Positions 1 to 8,828 are shown, counted from the stretch's first letter. The stretch: DNA of 51,567 nt from Ardenticatenaceae bacterium (GCA_030065875.1 JASJCR010000024.1:1-51567), one strand, 5' to 3'. The notes: generated by a model from the letters alone, not told the origin. Made by a program: numbers and translations.

Positions 1-444
1 AACGGGATCAGAAATTTGAGCTATATCGCCTACAACAATGACACCAACTGGCGTTCTGAAAGGGTGTCAGAAGCGGTTCAGGATTTGGTTGATCGATATT
101 TCTCTGAAGATATGAATCCCTTTGATGCAGCCGCCCTGTTCTGGTACATACGCAACAGCTACTTCTTTGATCAGCAGCTGGTTGCTCATCCACGCGTGAT
201 GATGTTGCGGTACAACGACTTGACGGCGAATCCGGTTGAAACGATGAAGCAAATCTACACCCATGTCGGACAGTCATTCCCCGGCCGCCAAATTGTGAGT
301 GATGTCCACAGCCGATCGGTGGGTAAAGGGCAAAAAATTGATCTTTCACCAGAAATTGAAGCGCTGTGCGAAGGGATGCTGAATCGGCTCGATCAGGTGT
401 ATCAGCTGCAAAAAAATTTAACCCTGGAGATCGTACCGTCTTAA
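1..444 (+). CDS. Sulfotransferase, C-terminal part (5' end outside window)
   Basis: The reading frame is open from the first base, so the gene begins upstream of the window and only about 147 residues are visible. The stretch around RYNDLTANPVETMKQI resembles the C-terminal motif of PAPS-dependent sulfotransferases (R-Y-E-D-L, then a helix and a final lid segment), and the tail is a helix ending in LDQVYQLQ. The family transfers sulfate from PAPS to a carbohydrate or small-molecule hydroxyl. The PAPS-binding P-loop would lie upstream and cannot be checked. The stop codon directly abuts the ATG of the next gene, a glycosyltransferase, so the two are probably co-transcribed. The family call is fairly secure. 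The substrate is unknown, but the neighbours suggest a glycan. Confidence 0.75.
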   Translation, partial: NGIRNLSYIAYNNDTNWRSERVSEAVQDLVDRYFSEDMNPFDAAALFWYIRNSYFFDQQLVAHPRVMMLRYNDLTANPVETMKQIYTHVGQSFPGRQIVSDVHSRSVGKGQKIDLSPEIEALCEGMLNRLDQVYQLQKNLTLEIVPS

Positions 445-1578
445 ATGTCTGCACCACATTTTATACACGTGATTAACTCTCTGCGGGTTGGTGGTGCGGA
501 AAAGCTTTTGATTACCATGAGCCGAGAGATGCAGCAGCGGGGGATACCGTTGACTATCGTTACGCTGCGCCCCAACGTCCCGGCGTGTCAGCTCGAGATC
601 GAATCAACCGGCACGCGGGTTGTTGAATTTCCCGGCCGAAAATTACGCGACCTCAAGCGGCTGCGCGCCCTCAACCGCTTCTTAGAAGATCAGCCGGTTT
701 CGCTGATCCACACCCATCTGACTATGGCCAATATTCTCGGCCAATTTTTGGCCTGGCGTCACGGTATTCCGGCCGTGACCTCGCTGCACAATGTGCACAT
801 GCGCAGCCAAGCCAATCCGGTACAGCACCGTTTGGAAACCTGGCTGCTCAACAACAAGGCCGCGGCCGTTATCGCCGTGGGTGACAAAATCGCCTCCGCT
901 CACGCGGATCGTCTTCCCAAACAAAATATTGAGGTTATTCCCAATGCGGTTTCGCTTTCCGCACCGGCACTCAATCCACTGGATCGACAGGAGGTACGCC
1001 GCGAATTAACCGGAGATCATCCGGAACGGCCGCTGTTATTGGCTGTTGGCCGTCTCGAGCAGCAAAAAGCGTTTGGGGATTTGCTCGAAGCCCTGGCCAT
1101 TCATCATCAAAACAAACCGGAAACCCATCTCGCCATTGCCGGGGATGGCCCGCAGCGGCCGCTGCTACAGCAAAAATGCGCGGAGCTGGGTCTGGCAGAC
1201 CGGGTGAAGCTGCTCGGCGTGCGTCACGACATACCGCGTTTGCTGGCCGCGGCCGATCTCTATGTCAGCTCATCCCATTGGGAGGGATTACCGGTTTCGC
1301 TGCTTGAAGCGATGGGAGCCGGGCTGCCGGTGGTCGTCACCCGGGTCGGCGAAATACCCCAAATCGTAAACGAACAGCACGGGGTTGTTGTAAATCCTCA
1401 GCAGCCGGTCGATTTAGCCGCCGCGATAGATTCCCTCATCGATCAACCGCCACAGCGCGTCAAATTGGGGCAAAACGGCCGAGATATGATCACCTCAAAA
1501 TACGGGGTAGAGCAGTGGGTGGATCGCCTGCTGGCCCTCTACGAAACGTGCCTGACCACTAGCGGGAGGCGGTTGTGA
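445..1578 (+). CDS. Glycosyltransferase family 4 (GT-B fold)
   Basis: This 377-aa protein has the GT4 layout. An N-terminal Rossmann domain opens with HVINSLRVGGAEKLL, including the GGAE acceptor-side loop. A C-terminal nucleotide-sugar domain contains VGRLEQQKAFGDLLEAL and the EX7E motif EGLPVSLLE near residue 280, which holds the donor sugar in retaining GT4 enzymes. No membrane segment is evident, so it should act at the cytoplasmic face. Its ATG touches the stop codon of the preceding sulfotransferase, and its 3' end overlaps the next GT4 gene by four bases, indicating translational coupling. Donor and acceptor sugars cannot be deduced. CGGCCG is unusually dense here (seven copies). Confidence 0.9.
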   Translation: MSAPHFIHVINSLRVGGAEKLLITMSREMQQRGIPLTIVTLRPNVPACQLEIESTGTRVVEFPGRKLRDLKRLRALNRFLEDQPVSLIHTHLTMANILGQFLAWRHGIPAVTSLHNVHMRSQANPVQHRLETWLLNNKAAAVIAVGDKIASAHADRLPKQNIEVIPNAVSLSAPALNPLDRQEVRRELTGDHPERPLLLAVGRLEQQKAFGDLLEALAIHHQNKPETHLAIAGDGPQRPLLQQKCAELGLADRVKLLGVRHDIPRLLAAADLYVSSSHWEGLPVSLLEAMGAGLPVVVTRVGEIPQIVNEQHGVVVNPQQPVDLAAAIDSLIDQPPQRVKLGQNGRDMITSKYGVEQWVDRLLALYETCLTTSGRRL

Positions 1579-2753
1579 ATCATCCGATACGCGTCGCGGC
1601 CGTGATTCTCGAATATCACCCGATTGTGGGTGGGGCGCAGCGCCAACTGGCTCAGCTGGCGCCGTTCATACGCTCCGAAGGGATCGATTTGCGGGTGTTC
1701 ACCCGTCGGTATCACAACCTCCCCTCGTCAGAGGTGATCAACGGCGTGCCGGTCACTCGTTTGCCGGCACCCGGCCCCAAACCGATGGCCGGTCCCCTCT
1801 TTATTGGCTCAACCCTCCGGGCGCTCCATCACTTCAAACCGCATCTTATTCACGCCTTTAGCTTATTTTCTCCCCTAACCACGGCCGTTTGGGCCAAGCG
1901 CTTCTGGCATATACCGGTCGTCGTAAAAATTTTGCGAGGAGGGCGGCTGGGTGATATCCAGCGCATTCAAAAGAAGGTAAACGGCGGGCGGCGGTTGGCC
2001 TCCTATCGTCGTCACGTCGATCGGTTTATCGCCATAAGCAGCGAAATTCAGGGTGAGCTGACCCACATTGGCGTTTCCGCTCAACAGCAGCTGACGCTGC
2101 CCAACGGGGTTGACGTGCAGAGAATAACTCCGCCTGGCCACGAAGAAAAAGTCGCCCTGCGTCACAGGCTGAATTTACCAAAAGGCCAGCTGGTCATTTA
2201 CACCGGCCGCTTTGTCCCGGCCAAACAGCTGCCTCAATTGCTGAAAGCCTGGCAGGAGGTTCAGCGCCACTGCTCCGAGGCGCATCTGCTGCTGCTGGGT
2301 GACGGTCCTGAGGAGCAAAAGCTGCGGGATATGAATCCACAGCGAGTGATATTCGGCGGCCGAAAAAAGGACGTGACTCCTTATCTACAAGCGGCCGATA
2401 TTTTTATTTTGCCGTCCGCAAATGAAGGTCTTTCCAACGCCATGCTGGAGGCGATGGCCGCCGGCTTGCCGGTCATTGCCACGGCTGTGGGAGGAGCGCC
2501 GGATATCATCAAACATGGATACAACGGCTGGCTTATCGATCCCCAATCACCTGAAGAAATAACCCTTGCCCTACTGACATTGATCCGCAAACCTGACCTG
2601 ATGGCGCAGCTCGGGAAGCGGGCACGACGACGCATGACCGAGGCTTATGCCCTGGAAAATATTGCCGCCCAACATGTCTCGCTGTATCGATCTTTGGTTT
2701 TGCAGCCGCAGTCAACTGTCGAGAATGGAAGTAATAGTTATGTCGAACGTTAA
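1575..2753 (+). CDS. Glycosyltransferase family 4
   Basis: This is a second GT4 enzyme (392 aa), starting with GTG inside the stop codon of the upstream gene (GTGA overlap). The N-terminal domain begins VAAVILEYHPIVGGAQRQL. The C-terminal donor domain has YTGRFVPAKQLPQLLKAW and the EX7E motif EGLSNAMLE, followed by AAGLPVIATAVGG. It resembles sugar transferases of exopolysaccharide or glycolipid assembly. The close packing of sulfotransferase, GT4, GT4, sulfotransferase indicates one operon that builds and sulfates a glycan. The last 14 bases overlap the preferred start of the following sulfotransferase. The exact linkage formed is unknown. Confidence 0.9.
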   Translation: MNHPIRVAAVILEYHPIVGGAQRQLAQLAPFIRSEGIDLRVFTRRYHNLPSSEVINGVPVTRLPAPGPKPMAGPLFIGSTLRALHHFKPHLIHAFSLFSPLTTAVWAKRFWHIPVVVKILRGGRLGDIQRIQKKVNGGRRLASYRRHVDRFIAISSEIQGELTHIGVSAQQQLTLPNGVDVQRITPPGHEEKVALRHRLNLPKGQLVIYTGRFVPAKQLPQLLKAWQEVQRHCSEAHLLLLGDGPEEQKLRDMNPQRVIFGGRKKDVTPYLQAADIFILPSANEGLSNAMLEAMAAGLPVIATAVGGAPDIIKHGYNGWLIDPQSPEEITLALLTLIRKPDLMAQLGKRARRRMTEAYALENIAAQHVSLYRSLVLQPQSTVENGSNSYVER

Positions 2754-3591
2754 TCAGCCGCACAGCCATCCCCTGACCGATACCCATCAATTAGCTTTTA
2801 TCACCGGATTGCATCGCAGCGGCACGTCACTTCTGTTTCGCTGTTTGCGGGACCACCCTCAAATCAGCGGGTTTAACAACACAGGTGTGCCCGAAGATGA
2901 AGGTCAACATCTGCAAACGGTCATACCCAGCGCCCGGGCTTTTGGTGGGCCGGGTCGGTTTGGCTTTGAGCCGGCCGCCTATTTGGATGAGAATTCAACT
3001 CTGGCTACCCGGGCCAACGCCGCGCAGATGTCGGCCGAATGGGCACCTTACTGGGATTTAAACAAACCGATTCTCATTGAAAAATCTCCCACAACGTTAA
3101 TCAGAACCCGATTTTTTCAGAAGCTGTTTCCCAGCGCCAAGTTTGTCATCGTCCTTCGGCACCCCTTACCGGTAACCTTCGCCACCTACAAATGGAAGGG
3201 ATTGACCATTCGCAAGCGGAATGGCATGAGTATGGGCCATTTGCTGGAACATTGGCTGCTGGTCCATGAGAAAGCGGCCGTCGATTTTAAAAGGTTAAAT
3301 CGCGTCAAAATCATTTTTTATGAAGATTTGGTGGCTCGTCCTCAAAAGGTGCTTCATTCTATTTATGATTTCCTGAAAATCGAAAACACCCCTCTAAAGC
3401 AGGAAATTCGGCCGCACATCAACAAGAAATATTTTCGGCGCTGGCAGCAGATGCGCAGACATCCCCTCAAATCATTTTATGCCTTTTATTTGACGCGCCA
3501 CTTTGAAAAGCGCATCAATCAATTTGGCTACAGCTTAATTGATCCAACACTCGTTCAATTACCGGAAAGGTCCCCCTTGTGCCACATCTAA
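2740..3591 (+). CDS. PAPS-dependent sulfotransferase
   Basis: I place the start at ATG 2740, about 8 bases after a GGAAG ribosome-binding sequence and overlapping the upstream gene by 14 bases; a longer in-frame reading from 2647 would run through the GT4 gene. The 283-aa product has the 5'-phosphosulfate loop GLHRSGTSLLFR near residue 20 and the 3'-phosphate motif VIVLRHPLPVTFATYKW in mid-protein. A later IIFYEDLVARPQKVLHSIYDF segment matches the C-terminal signature of the Sulfotransfer_3 group. It should transfer sulfate from PAPS to an acceptor hydroxyl in the cytoplasm. No PAPS-synthesis genes are in the window. Confidence 0.88.
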   Translation: MSNVNQPHSHPLTDTHQLAFITGLHRSGTSLLFRCLRDHPQISGFNNTGVPEDEGQHLQTVIPSARAFGGPGRFGFEPAAYLDENSTLATRANAAQMSAEWAPYWDLNKPILIEKSPTTLIRTRFFQKLFPSAKFVIVLRHPLPVTFATYKWKGLTIRKRNGMSMGHLLEHWLLVHEKAAVDFKRLNRVKIIFYEDLVARPQKVLHSIYDFLKIENTPLKQEIRPHINKKYFRRWQQMRRHPLKSFYAFYLTRHFEKRINQFGYSLIDPTLVQLPERSPLCHI

Positions 3592-3694
3592 TAGCCCAGG
3601 TGAAAGAACGTTTACAGCAAGCCCCCGCGCCATCAGCTAAGTTAAGAACGTGTACGTTAAAATTCCCTCTACGTGAAGGAATAGAGGATCCATC

Positions 3695-4513
3695 ATGGTT
3701 TACGTGATCTTGGGTATGCACAAATCAGGTACAACCCTGGTAACTGAGATGCTCCATCAAAGCGGCATCAACATGGGTAATTTTGATTCCGCCTTGACCT
3801 ATGATCAAAATAACAAGTCGGAACGACATGAGACCCAGAATCTCAACCGTGATTTCCTACATGGCCTGCTCATTCCGCCCACTGATTATTTACTGCGGCG
3901 GCCGTTTCGCCCCGATGTGGATCGAGCCGGCTATCGACGGAATAAAGATTCAATCGCCATCATTCGGGTCAAAGCGCTCGATCAACGGATCAAAACAGCG
4001 CAACCACCCCGCACCTGGAGAGAAACAGCCGTTGAGCTGGATCAAAAATTTGAGGAGTGGGGGTTCAAAGACCCTCGCACCTGCTTAACCTATCCGATTT
4101 GGGAACAAATTCTGCCGTCACATAAAATTATCGTCGTTTATCGACATTACAATCAGCTGATTCAGCGGTACAAGGTCAAACGATGGGATATCTTCAAATT
4201 ATTTCGGGTACTGCATGGCTGGACAATTTACAATCAGAAAATCCTGCAGGCAGCCCGCCACTCAAGTTACCCGACTTTGTTCATCAATTATGAACAGCTG
4301 ATGACCGCCCAAAGTGAGTTTGAGCGGCTTTGTCATTTTGTCGGCCGACCGCTTATCGATATGCGGAAGCCTCAACTTTATCGCAATCGAGCCGTCAATC
4401 GAGAAGGTTTTGCTTCCCTGATCCGGCTCCTGACACCGCTTTTAACGGTCCATCCAGATGCGCTTTATTCACGGCTTGAAAAAGCGCGCAGCCGTTTTGA
4501 GCAAGGCGCATAA
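3695..4513 (+). CDS. Sulfotransferase-like protein
   Basis: This 272-aa protein opens with VILGMHKSGTTLVTEML, the P-loop-like 5'-phosphosulfate motif of sulfotransferases. WGFKDPRTCLTYPIW follows in mid-protein and IIVVYRHYNQLIQRY at the position of the 3'-phosphate-binding strand and helix. LFINYEQLMTAQSEFERL matches the conserved region near the C-terminus. The start at ATG 3695 is supported by AGAGG about 8 bases upstream. It lies 103 bases after another sulfotransferase, on the same strand and probably in the same operon. It diverges from classical enzymes, so a kinase-like or regulatory role is possible, but sulfate transfer is the best guess. Acceptor unknown. Confidence 0.75.
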   Translation: MVYVILGMHKSGTTLVTEMLHQSGINMGNFDSALTYDQNNKSERHETQNLNRDFLHGLLIPPTDYLLRRPFRPDVDRAGYRRNKDSIAIIRVKALDQRIKTAQPPRTWRETAVELDQKFEEWGFKDPRTCLTYPIWEQILPSHKIIVVYRHYNQLIQRYKVKRWDIFKLFRVLHGWTIYNQKILQAARHSSYPTLFINYEQLMTAQSEFERLCHFVGRPLIDMRKPQLYRNRAVNREGFASLIRLLTPLLTVHPDALYSRLEKARSRFEQGA

Positions 4514-4555
4514 GCGCTTTTTTGTTATTTGATGTTGATTGCGAAGGAGAAAGCT

Positions 4556-6067
4556 GTGACCAAAAAATTAATCCAGGCTGTTGGCTTTGCCGCCTTATTA
4601 ATCATAGGTGGCGTCATTGGATACGCGATTTTTAGCTCACCCCTAACAAAGGCGGCCGTTGACGCACCGCCGCAGGATACTTATTTGCCCGTTATCTCAT
4701 ATAAAATGGGCCTTGTATATTACGTTGCTCCAAATGGGCAGAACAAAAGCAGCCGAGGCTCGTATTCTCAACCGTGGGCTACAATCGAATATGCCGTCAA
4801 TCAGGTTGAAGATGGGGCTTTAATTTTAGTTCAACCGGGAACATATAATGGTCGGGTTGAATTGGTCAGAAAATTTCCAGAGGGGATCACCATTCGCGCA
4901 GCGACACCGTATCAGGCGCGGCTGCGGAATGACGATCAGGTGGTCATCTGCTTTAAATGTCAGGGGGTTACCATTGAGGGGTTTGACATCGCCCACAGCG
5001 GGCCAGGGGCCGGCCGATACGTGATCCAAATTCAGGACGTCACCGGCAGCGGCGGCCGGCGGGTCACCCTGCGCAACAATATTGTGCACGACAGCTACAA
5101 CAACGACCTCCTAAAAATCAACAGCGGGGCGCGCGACATTATCGTTGAAGGGAATATGTTCTACAATCAAAATGGGCAGGACAATCACGTTGATGTGACC
5201 AGCGGCCGTGACATCATCATTCAGGACAACATCTTTTTTAACGATTTTGCCGGATCAAATCGACCGGTCAACAATAACACCGGCAGCTTCCTGATTATGA
5301 AAGACGCCAACGGAGATAGTGACGGTATCTTAGGTGCTCAGCACATCACCGTACGGCGCAATATCTTTCTAAATTGGCAGGGGGATATCGGGAATGCGTT
5401 TATCAATTTGGGTGACGGCAGCAGCGTTTCTTACCATCACGCTCACAACATTACCATCGAAAACAACCTTTTTATCGGAAACTCTGACGTGGTGCTGCAC
5501 TCTCCATTTAAATTTACCAGTGCCCGAAAAATCACCGTTCGCCACAACACAATTGTGGGAGATTTGCCGTCAAAAGCGTTTGGCTTTCGCCTGGCTGATG
5601 GGCAGCAAACCAACAACAAAATTTTCTTCTACAACAACATCTGGGCTGATCCAACCGGGACGATGGGTGAAGATGACAATGGAGAAGGAGCAAAATTCGC
5701 CTCGGTTGATAATGTGGGGTCGTATAATCTTGACAACAACTTATACTGGAACAACGGGCAGGCCATCCCCACCAACGCCAATCAACCGATCAATTTTACC
5801 GATGACAACAACGCTTTTACCGGCAATCCACGGTTAGAAAACAACCATAATGGATTGGTTGTCCCGCGCTGGATTCAGGGTCAAAATCAATTTGCTGACG
5901 GGTCGGCAAAAATAAAGATCGCTTTTGCGCAACTGGTTGAAGCATACGGCCGTCCGGCGGCTAACAGCGCGGCAATTGACAACGCCGATCCCTCCCAATC
6001 ACCGGAAACCGATATTCTCGGCCAACTGCGGAGTAATCCCGACATCGGGGCTTACGAAATGCCCTGA
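4556..6067 (+). CDS. Secreted right-handed parallel beta-helix protein
   Basis: GTG 4556 is preferred as start because AAGGAG lies 6 bases upstream; an earlier ATG at 4532 lacks such a site. The N-terminus has a basic KK followed by a hydrophobic stretch (about residues 5-27), so the protein is exported or anchored. From residue 50 on it follows the pectate-lyase/NosD beta-helix pattern: YYVAPNGQNKSS and ILVQPGTYNGRVEL, then many turns such as ITVRRNIFLN, ITIENNLFIGN and ITVRHNTIVG, closing with ILGQLRSNPDIGAYEMP. Such proteins bind or cleave polysaccharides. The adjacent glycosyl- and sulfotransferases suggest the same glycan as substrate. No catalytic residues could be assigned, so lyase, hydrolase, epimerase or pure binding remain open. 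Confidence 0.8.
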   Translation: MTKKLIQAVGFAALLIIGGVIGYAIFSSPLTKAAVDAPPQDTYLPVISYKMGLVYYVAPNGQNKSSRGSYSQPWATIEYAVNQVEDGALILVQPGTYNGRVELVRKFPEGITIRAATPYQARLRNDDQVVICFKCQGVTIEGFDIAHSGPGAGRYVIQIQDVTGSGGRRVTLRNNIVHDSYNNDLLKINSGARDIIVEGNMFYNQNGQDNHVDVTSGRDIIIQDNIFFNDFAGSNRPVNNNTGSFLIMKDANGDSDGILGAQHITVRRNIFLNWQGDIGNAFINLGDGSSVSYHHAHNITIENNLFIGNSDVVLHSPFKFTSARKITVRHNTIVGDLPSKAFGFRLADGQQTNNKIFFYNNIWADPTGTMGEDDNGEGAKFASVDNVGSYNLDNNLYWNNGQAIPTNANQPINFTDDNNAFTGNPRLENNHNGLVVPRWIQGQNQFADGSAKIKIAFAQLVEAYGRPAANSAAIDNADPSQSPETDILGQLRSNPDIGAYEMP

Positions 6068-6223
6068 ACGCGGTCCAGAATTTCTGGGGGAATAGGCTGA
6101 GGGCTGATTGGAAGAGATGAAACCCCATTGACAGCCACTTTCATCTTTTTGTAAGTTGGCGGGATCCTTGTCTGTTAAAGGGAAAGGTAATCCGGGGGCG
6201 ATTTAACCTATCCACATTGGTAG

Positions 6224-6243
6224 GGGCTTGGCTAGCCAAGCCC
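6224..6243. terminator. Perfect 20-bp palindrome between convergent genes
   Basis: GGGCTTGGCTAGCCAAGCCC is its own reverse complement. It lies between the convergent ends of the beta-helix gene and the MFS gene, with short partly complementary flanks (GTAG / TTAC). It can fold as a hairpin on either strand and may stop transcription from both sides, although no strong T-run follows. It could equally be a dispersed palindromic repeat. Confidence 0.5.
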
Positions 6244-6304
6244 TTACACTGGTTTTATCCTGGCCACCCCTTGCAGAGCACTTAGCGCAGCAAATCTAGA
6301 TTGC

Positions 6305-7591
6305 TTAATTTTTGACGGGATCGAGCACCATTTCACGCTCCATGTTTACCAAATCTCGCAAGGCGAAGTAAGCGATGAGCGATAAAACAACCGACCCGAT
6401 AACCAAACCGTTAATCGCCAGCCAGCGCGCCAGAAAAGCGCCGATAATCGCCCCTAATATATTACCGAGGCTAAAAAGAACGGTATAGATGCCCATGGTT
6501 GCCCCCTGCTCCGGCCGGCGGCCGGCGATATCGGCCAGGAACGCCAGGGCGGCCGGGGTGAACCCGCTCTGCACCATAATAAACAGGGCATAAATTGCTA
6601 CTACAACCCATCGCGCCCAGCTGGGCCAACCGTTGGAATTGTTCAACAGAAAAAAGATAACGTTGACCGCCATTACCCCATAAAGCGAGATCATCATCGC
6701 CCGCGAACGGGAAAAACGGCCGAGCAAATTCCCCCAAATCACCACGCCAGTACCGATCAAAACGGAGTAGATAAAAGCCATCAAGCTGACCTGGGTTGGG
6801 GAAAAGCGGCCGACCAAATACTGCCCGCTAACGACAGGCCCGCTCAGCTGAAAAACGATGTGGGTAATCCACAAACCGATGATCGCATTGGCGGACAGCC
6901 ACGCTGGGGCCAGGCGGCGAATCGTTGGATCGAGCCACGCCTGTTTGAGCATGACCAGGGGAGAAGGACCGGCCACTTTTGTTTCACGGGCTGGTGGTGC
7001 CCCGGCCGTGCCCCAATAAAACAGCCCGCCGGCCAGGAGGTAGCCGATGGCCATCACGCTAAATCCCCACGTCCCAAACGCTTCCCACAGCGGCCCGGCC
7101 ACCGCACTCCCTAAAGCCAGGCCGATAAATACGGTCAATTCAAACCAGCTCATCACCTGTCCCCGTCGCTTCTCATCCCCGCTTGTGGCATCGGTTAAGT
7201 GGGCCAGGGCGGCCGGGTTAACCGCCGCAAAGGCCAAACCTTCGACAATACGCGATACGAGAAAAACCGGAATCAGGGCGGTCAAACCAAAGAGCTGGGT
7301 GGCCAACGCCCCCATCACAATCCCCAACAGCAGCACAAAACGGGGGGTCCGTCGATCAATCAGCAGCCCAAAGGGCAGGGCCCCAAACAGCACCGCCACC
7401 TCTAAGATGCCGTTGATTAGACCCACCAAACCGGCCCCGATCGGTGCGCCGTCGCGAGCCAGAGCGGCCAGATAAAAGCCGGCCATGGCGCTGGCGCTGC
7501 TGGCAACGGTGGCCATACGCAGCAGGGCGTGGCCTCCCAACACAGCTAAGATGCGTTTAGGGTGATGGGATAAAGGTGGTGTGTTTTTCAT
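6305..7591 (-). CDS. MFS transporter (12 TM)
   Basis: This 428-aa polytopic membrane protein has about twelve hydrophobic segments in two six-helix halves. The loop after TM2 reads GLLIDRRTPRFVLLLG, the major facilitator motif A (G-x-L-a-D-r-x-G-r-x). The central loop (about residues 200-215) contains APPARETK and links the halves. ADIAGRRPEQGATMGIY in the second half is the equivalent loop. It probably exports or imports a small solute by ion coupling, and the overall look is of a drug/metabolite efflux family. It stands alone between convergent and divergent neighbours, so context does not reveal the substrate. Confidence 0.88.
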   Translation of the reverse strand: MKNTPPLSHHPKRILAVLGGHALLRMATVASSASAMAGFYLAALARDGAPIGAGLVGLINGILEVAVLFGALPFGLLIDRRTPRFVLLLGIVMGALATQLFGLTALIPVFLVSRIVEGLAFAAVNPAALAHLTDATSGDEKRRGQVMSWFELTVFIGLALGSAVAGPLWEAFGTWGFSVMAIGYLLAGGLFYWGTAGAPPARETKVAGPSPLVMLKQAWLDPTIRRLAPAWLSANAIIGLWITHIVFQLSGPVVSGQYLVGRFSPTQVSLMAFIYSVLIGTGVVIWGNLLGRFSRSRAMMISLYGVMAVNVIFFLLNNSNGWPSWARWVVVAIYALFIMVQSGFTPAALAFLADIAGRRPEQGATMGIYTVLFSLGNILGAIIGAFLARWLAINGLVIGSVVLSLIAYFALRDLVNMEREMVLDPVKN

Positions 7592-7900
7592 GAATGTTGG
7601 ACGCTTGAGATGATGAGGAGTTTACTAAGGTAAGGATGTCGCCGGTCGGTAAGATTCTCATGGCTGATTTGCCAAATGCCTATCTATCTCTAATACTTAC
7701 TCATTGATGTGACGCTCATTAATTGATTTACAATAAGAGCCACGGATTTTCACAAATTAACACCGATTTCTCTCTTGTTCCTTCAAAGCTCCGTAAAAAT
7801 TCGTGTTAATCTGTGGCTATATTTGTTTTTGGTGATCATTCGCGAAATCCGCGGCTTTTTATAGTCGCGATCCACTCAAATTACAAGATGGGGAAAGAAA
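7592..7900. other. Intergenic region, divergent promoters and a repeat
   Basis: This is the 309-base spacer between the divergently transcribed MFS and DinB-like genes. Apart from the inverted repeat at 7739-7817, I see no gene. The DinB gene has a GGGGAAAG ribosome-binding sequence just upstream of its ATG. No convincing sigma-70 promoter pair could be assigned. Confidence 0.5.
7739..7817. repeat. Dispersed CCACAGATT-type inverted repeat
   Basis: The left arm begins GCCACGGATTTTCACAAATT and the right arm ends GTGTTAATCTGTGGC, so the ends pair to form a long imperfect hairpin. A clearly related copy lies at 51465-51532, with the same left-arm wording (GCCACAGATTAACACGGATT). Two copies in 51 kb, both intergenic, indicate a dispersed repeat family. 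Confidence 0.75.
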
Positions 7901-8401
7901 ATGGAAAATCATCAAGAAATTTTGATCGATAAGATGTTTGAATACAATCTTTGGGCCAATATTCAGCTGATTGAGCTGTGCGGCCGCCTGAGCGAAGAGC
8001 AGTTAGCGGTTGAGGCTGAGGGGGTCTTTGGGAAGATTCACCCCACGCTGGTCCACCTTGTGCAAGCGGAAGGTGGGTATCTCAATCGCGTCACCGGCTC
8101 CCGGCCGTGGGCGGATGATCTCGACTGGGACAGCATGACGATGCAGGATTTGCTGGAAATGGCAAAACTGTCCGGCAGGCAGCTTCTGGCCATCGCCAGC
8201 AAAACCGATCCGACCGTCCGCCATGATACCCAGCTGGATGGTCAGCCGTGGCACTTTTTTAACTGGACGGTGGTGCTGCAGGCGCTGTATCACGGCATTG
8301 AACATCGCACACAAATTAAGTTTTTATTGACCAAGTTAGGGGTTGTGCATCCCGATCTGGACGCCTGGGATTATCGGGATTGGTTGGCTAAGCAAGAATA
8401 A
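7901..8401 (+). CDS. DinB-family four-helix protein
   Basis: This 166-aa protein matches the DinB/YfiT four-helix bundle in length and pattern. It starts with a helix (IDKMFEYNLWANIQLIELC) containing the usual N-x-W/A signature. The presumed metal ligands of the family are His52 (TLVHLVQAE) and His131 and His135 (QALYHGIEHRTQI). Family members are metal-dependent thiol transferases or proteins of unknown role, some induced by stress. The gene ends at a strong hairpin terminator at 8405-8430. It faces a truncated remnant of a DUF35 gene, which suggests its original convergent neighbour was the DUF35 gene now at 13861. Confidence 0.8.
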   Translation: MENHQEILIDKMFEYNLWANIQLIELCGRLSEEQLAVEAEGVFGKIHPTLVHLVQAEGGYLNRVTGSRPWADDLDWDSMTMQDLLEMAKLSGRQLLAIASKTDPTVRHDTQLDGQPWHFFNWTVVLQALYHGIEHRTQIKFLLTKLGVVHPDLDAWDYRDWLAKQE

Positions 8402-8404
8402 AAA

Positions 8405-8430
8405 AAGCCGGGTTCTGGTGAACCCGGCTT
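8405..8430. terminator. Bidirectional hairpin terminator
   Basis: AAGCCGGGTTC and GAACCCGGCTT pair perfectly (11 bp) around a TGGT loop. An A-run precedes the stem and AT-rich sequence follows, so it can end transcription of the DinB gene, whose stop codon is at 8399-8401, and of anything arriving on the minus strand. A near-identical copy with one stem mismatch is at 13802-13827. Confidence 0.85.
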
Positions 8431-8463
8431 AATTATTTATATACCTAAAAAGAAATTTGGTCG

Positions 8464-8497
8464 TTAAACAACCACACTCGGCCGGAACTTGTATCCG
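8464..8497 (-). pseudogene. Remnant 3' end of a DUF35 gene
   Basis: On the minus strand this fragment reads YKFRPSVVV followed by a TAA stop, the same C-terminus as the intact DUF35 protein at 13861-14217. The four base differences in this stretch are all silent, including TAA for TAG. It therefore looks like the displaced end of a formerly functional allele rather than a decaying duplicate. No upstream part of the gene is present. Confidence 0.75.
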
Positions 8498-8557
8498 ACT
8501 ATTTGATTTACCCCCTTTGAGGGTATCCTGCCGATGATCAGGCTTTGTCTATATGAT

Positions 8558-8728
8558 TCAAACCACCAGAAAAATAGCCAACGGGGCTACAATAACGATG
8601 GCGTACCCGATCATTTGACCAAAACGGTTGTGGTTGTTCGATTCACGTTGACTTCCCCTTGCTCGACGATGTCTGGCTTGCACCGATTTTACTAAATCGA
8701 GATAAATGTCATTGTTATTGTTAAACAT
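8558..8728 (-). CDS. Small tail-anchored membrane protein (56 aa)
   Basis: This short ORF has ATG at 8726-8728 and AAGGA about 9 bases upstream. The product begins MFNNNNDIYLDLVKSV, has a very basic middle (QARHRRARGSQR) and ends in one hydrophobic segment, GYAIVIVAPLAIFLVV (about residues 41-56), with the stop directly after. This is the layout of a C-tail-anchored peptide with a cytoplasmic basic head. I recognise no family. It lies just downstream of the BTAD regulator gene on the same strand, with an 11-bp tandem repeat at 8829-8850 in its upstream region, so it could be a target of that regulator. A role in membrane signalling or as a toxin is speculation. Confidence 0.6.
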   Translation of the reverse strand: MFNNNNDIYLDLVKSVQARHRRARGSQRESNNHNRFGQMIGYAIVIVAPLAIFLVV

Positions 8729-8828
8729 TGGGTTTTTCCTTTTGATATTTAATCAGGTCGACCGAATCGCCTACATCCTGAAATGTGATGGATCAATGAA
8801 ATGAGCATATCAAAGTGAAATCCCCTGA

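Larger units (their letters stand above)
8400..8497. repeat. Left 98-bp direct repeat (island boundary copy A)
   Basis: These 98 bases match 13797-13894 without gaps. I count seven mismatches, giving about 93% identity. The repeat comprises an A-run, a terminator hairpin and the last codons and stop of a DUF35 gene on the minus strand. Similarity stops abruptly after 8497. It marks one edge of a 5.3 kb segment that seems to have been inserted at the 3' end of the DUF35 gene. Confidence 0.9.

Noticed and set aside
7047..7475. 142-codon frame opposite the MFS gene, and similar long antisense frames in GC-rich genes
   Set aside because: They are shadows of real genes, with Arg/Pro/Ser-rich composition and no ribosome sites.
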